In this document: in pieces, positions 59,723 through 61,999 of the stretch
Numbering within the stretch: position 1 is the first letter of the stretch
How the letters are laid out: each line of letters opens with the position of its first letter
Source of the DNA: Leptolyngbyaceae cyanobacterium CSU_1_4
GTDB lineage: Bacteria > Cyanobacteriota > Cyanobacteriia > Elainellales > Elainellaceae
NCBI GenBank assembly: GCA_012034615.1
Contig: JAAUPA010000002.1
Coordinates: forward strand, 1 to 61,999
Reading direction: 5' to 3'
DNA length: 61,999 nt
Position numbers and translations under genes: made by a program
The notes under the pieces: model-generated
Seen by the model: the letters and a program-made list of their open reading frames with translations, nothing else
The model's database searches: none
Told to the model about the DNA's origin: nothing

Positions 59723-61696
59723 TTAATCAACAGCCTCATAATCCGCGCTGATCGTTTCATCGTTAGCGAAGTCGTTGTCATAATTATGGGAGCCATCCGA
59801 TTCAGCATCGCTTGCCCAAGGAGCGGCTGCCGCATAAGCATATTCCCCCTCACTGTTGCTTCGGCTACTGCCTGAACTAGGTTCCGCTGCTTGCTGATAG
59901 ACAGATTCGCCTAAGGTGTATAAGGCTTGCTGAAGGGCATCTAGACACTGTTTCATCTCGTCTACAGTGACAGAACGATTTGCCAGGGCGACTCGTAAAT
60001 CGGAGACGCGATCGGCTGCCGATCGCTTGAGGTCATCACTGATAAAGTCGCCGCTGTCTCGCAACGTGGATTCGTAGCTATAGAATAAGCTGTCCGCTTG
60101 GTTGCGCAGCGTCACAAGCTGTCTACGTTGATCGTCATCTTCAGCGTAAAGTTCTGCCTCTTGGCGCATCCGCTCCACCTCAGCTTCACTTAAGCCACCC
60201 GTATTACTAATCGTGATGCCTTGCTTGCGTCCTGTGCCTTTGTCGCGGGCAGCAACCTGCAAAATACCGTTTGCGTCGATTTCAAAAGATACCTCAATTT
60301 GAGGAACGCCCCGAGGTGCCGATGGAATGCCAGTGAGTTGGAACTTGCCCAAGCTCTTGTTGTCTCTTGCCAGCGCCCGTTCGCCCTGTAGGGCGTGGAC
60401 TTCGACAGAGGTCTGACCATCTGTAGCCGTGGAGAAGGTTTGGGTTTTACTGCTAGGAATCGTCGTGTTTCGCTCAATTACTTTGGTGAAAACCTCACCG
60501 AGGGTTTCAATTCCCAAGGATAAGGGGGTTACGTCTAGCAGGAGCAAATCTTTGACCTCGCCGCCCAGCACTCCGGCTTGAATGGCAGCCCCCAAGGCTA
60601 CCGCTTCGTCGGGGTTGACCGAGCGATCGGGCATTCTGCCGCCAAAGTGCTTTTGAATTGCCTCTTGCACGGCTGGGGTGCGGGTTGACCCTCCTACTAG
60701 AATAATGCGATCGATCTGGTCGGGAGAAAGATCACAGTCTTTCAAGGCTTGAGTCACTGGATCGATGGTTGCTTGCACCAGAGGCGCAACTAATTCTTCA
60801 AAATGGGCACGGGTAAGCTCCATTTCTAAGTGCTTAGGACCTGTTTCGTCCGCCGTAATAAAGGGCAAATTGACGGTGGTATTCAGCATTGTAGAGAGTT
60901 CAATCTTTGCCTTTTCAGCCGCTTCCCTAAGGCGCTGAAGTGCCATTTTGTCATTCAACAAATCAATTTGTTCTTGCTGTTGAAACTTTTGTCGCATCCA
61001 CTCGACCAAGATACTGTCAAAGTCATCGCCGCCCAGGCGGTTGTTGCCCGAGGTGGCTTTCACCTCAAAAACGCCATCCCCCAATTGCAGGACAGACACG
61101 TCAAACGTGCCGCCGCCTAGGTCAAACACCAGAACGGTTTGATCTTGGTGTTGCTTCTCTAGTCCGTAGGATAAGGCGGCAGCAGTAGGCTCGTTGATAA
61201 TGCGCAGGACTTCTAGCCCTGCAATGGTTCCAGCGTCTTTTGTGGCTTGTCGCTGGGCATCGGTAAAGTATGCCGGAACGGTGATGACGGCTTGAGTGAC
61301 GGTTTCGCCTAGATAATTTTCGGCATCCTGCTTCAGTTTTTGCAGAATCATGGCGGAGACTTCTTGAGGCGTGTAGGCGTTGTTTCTAATTTGCACGTCT
61401 ACTGTTTCATCTCGCCCTTTGACACAGACATAGGGCACCCGACCCCGCTCTTGTTCGGTGTCGTTCCAGCGACGACCAATAAATCGCTTAATGCTGAAAA
61501 CCGTGTTTTCGGCGTTGGTAACGGCTTGCCGTTTGGCAAGTTGCCCCACGAGCCTTTCGCCAGTTTTGCCAAAGCCGACAATGCTGGGCGTGGTTCGCCC
61601 TCCTTCAGAGTTGGAGATTACAACGGGCTTGCCGCCTTCCAGAACGGCGACACAACAGTTGGTTGTGCCCAGGTCAATGCCAATGACTTTTCCCAT
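59723..61696 (-). CDS. dnaK: molecular chaperone DnaK
   Basis: [53 protein letters not shown]; likely start at 61696. Confidence 0.96.
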   Translation of the reverse strand: MGKVIGIDLGTTNCCVAVLEGGKPVVISNSEGGRTTPSIVGFGKTGERLVGQLAKRQAVTNAENTVFSIKRFIGRRWNDTEQERGRVPYVCVKGRDETVDVQIRNNAYTPQEVSAMILQKLKQDAENYLGETVTQAVITVPAYFTDAQRQATKDAGTIAGLEVLRIINEPTAAALSYGLEKQHQDQTVLVFDLGGGTFDVSVLQLGDGVFEVKATSGNNRLGGDDFDSILVEWMRQKFQQQEQIDLLNDKMALQRLREAAEKAKIELSTMLNTTVNLPFITADETGPKHLEMELTRAHFEELVAPLVQATIDPVTQALKDCDLSPDQIDRIILVGGSTRTPAVQEAIQKHFGGRMPDRSVNPDEAVALGAAIQAGVLGGEVKDLLLLDVTPLSLGIETLGEVFTKVIERNTTIPSSKTQTFSTATDGQTSVEVHALQGERALARDNKSLGKFQLTGIPSAPRGVPQIEVSFEIDANGILQVAARDKGTGRKQGITISNTGGLSEAEVERMRQEAELYAEDDDQRRQLVTLRNQADSLFYSYESTLRDSGDFISDDLKRSAADRVSDLRVALANRSVTVDEMKQCLDALQQALYTLGESVYQQAAEPSSGSSRSNSEGEYAYAAAAPWASDAESDGSHNYDNDFANDETISADYEAVD

Positions 61697-61999
61697 AATT
61701 TGCGTTCGTGTCTGTGTTCGAGTGAATGAGCGCACAACTGAGGGTACGGCTCAATAGAACCCATTTCATCCTTGCTGCAGTATTCCGCAATCTCTAGGAA
61801 ATACGATCAAGGACACTCGAAAAACTTTGTAACGAACGCAGAACCTTGGCGGAAACTGGATAATTGCCGCAGATTGGAAAAGCATTGGCATTTTTGGAGT
61901 CAAATACCCCACCGGACCAGCGGATGGGGCTTGCAACTCCACCCCGAGGATGGGTCGCAATCCCGGACAATTGACCGTGCCCTGTCTCTCCGACTGACT

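Noticed and set aside
1-61999. HIP1 (GCGATCGC) abundance as a new signal
   Set aside because: Well-known feature of cyanobacterial genomes; used only as taxonomic evidence.

Overview
Cyanobacterial chromosomal window: many GCGATCGC (HIP1) sites, a high-light-inducible protein, and cyanobacteria-typical DUF1997, DUF1815, DUF2839 and DUF3493 genes. No rRNA, tRNA, CRISPR array, prophage or transposase gene was recognised. From left to right it holds: (1) a stress/envelope gene island (hemerythrin, YqaE/Pmp3, holin-like, CsbD, TIGR02587/TIGR02588, PRC-barrel); (2) an alpha-amylase and a large membrane protein with internal repeats; (3) a two-component signalling cluster; (4) a small islet with a haem-oxygenase-like (iron-containing redox) enzyme overlapping a methyltransferase, flanked by repeats; (5) a hydantoinase/oxoprolinase, M23 peptidase, glycosyltransferase and two radical-SAM proteins; (6) rne-rnhB; (7) nadA, sfsA, a lone ABC permease and a divergent helicase; (8) dacB, an FAD oxidoreductase and a Ser/Thr kinase with pentapeptide repeats; (9) a dnaK-dnaJ-tusA-rsgA run. 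The strongest non-obvious signal is at least 14 apparent single-base frameshifts in 12 genes. The other reading frame restores family-typical protein in each case. They are probably assembly or sequencing indels, but they change how the ORF track should be read. Other signals are a MITE-like element with about 22-bp terminal inverted repeats in three copies, at least three further dispersed repeat families, and two microprotein candidates missed by the ORF track. I found no convincing new defence or mobile system; the HDO-methyltransferase pair and the repeat-domain membrane protein are the best functional leads. All family names come from reading the proteins; no database search was run.
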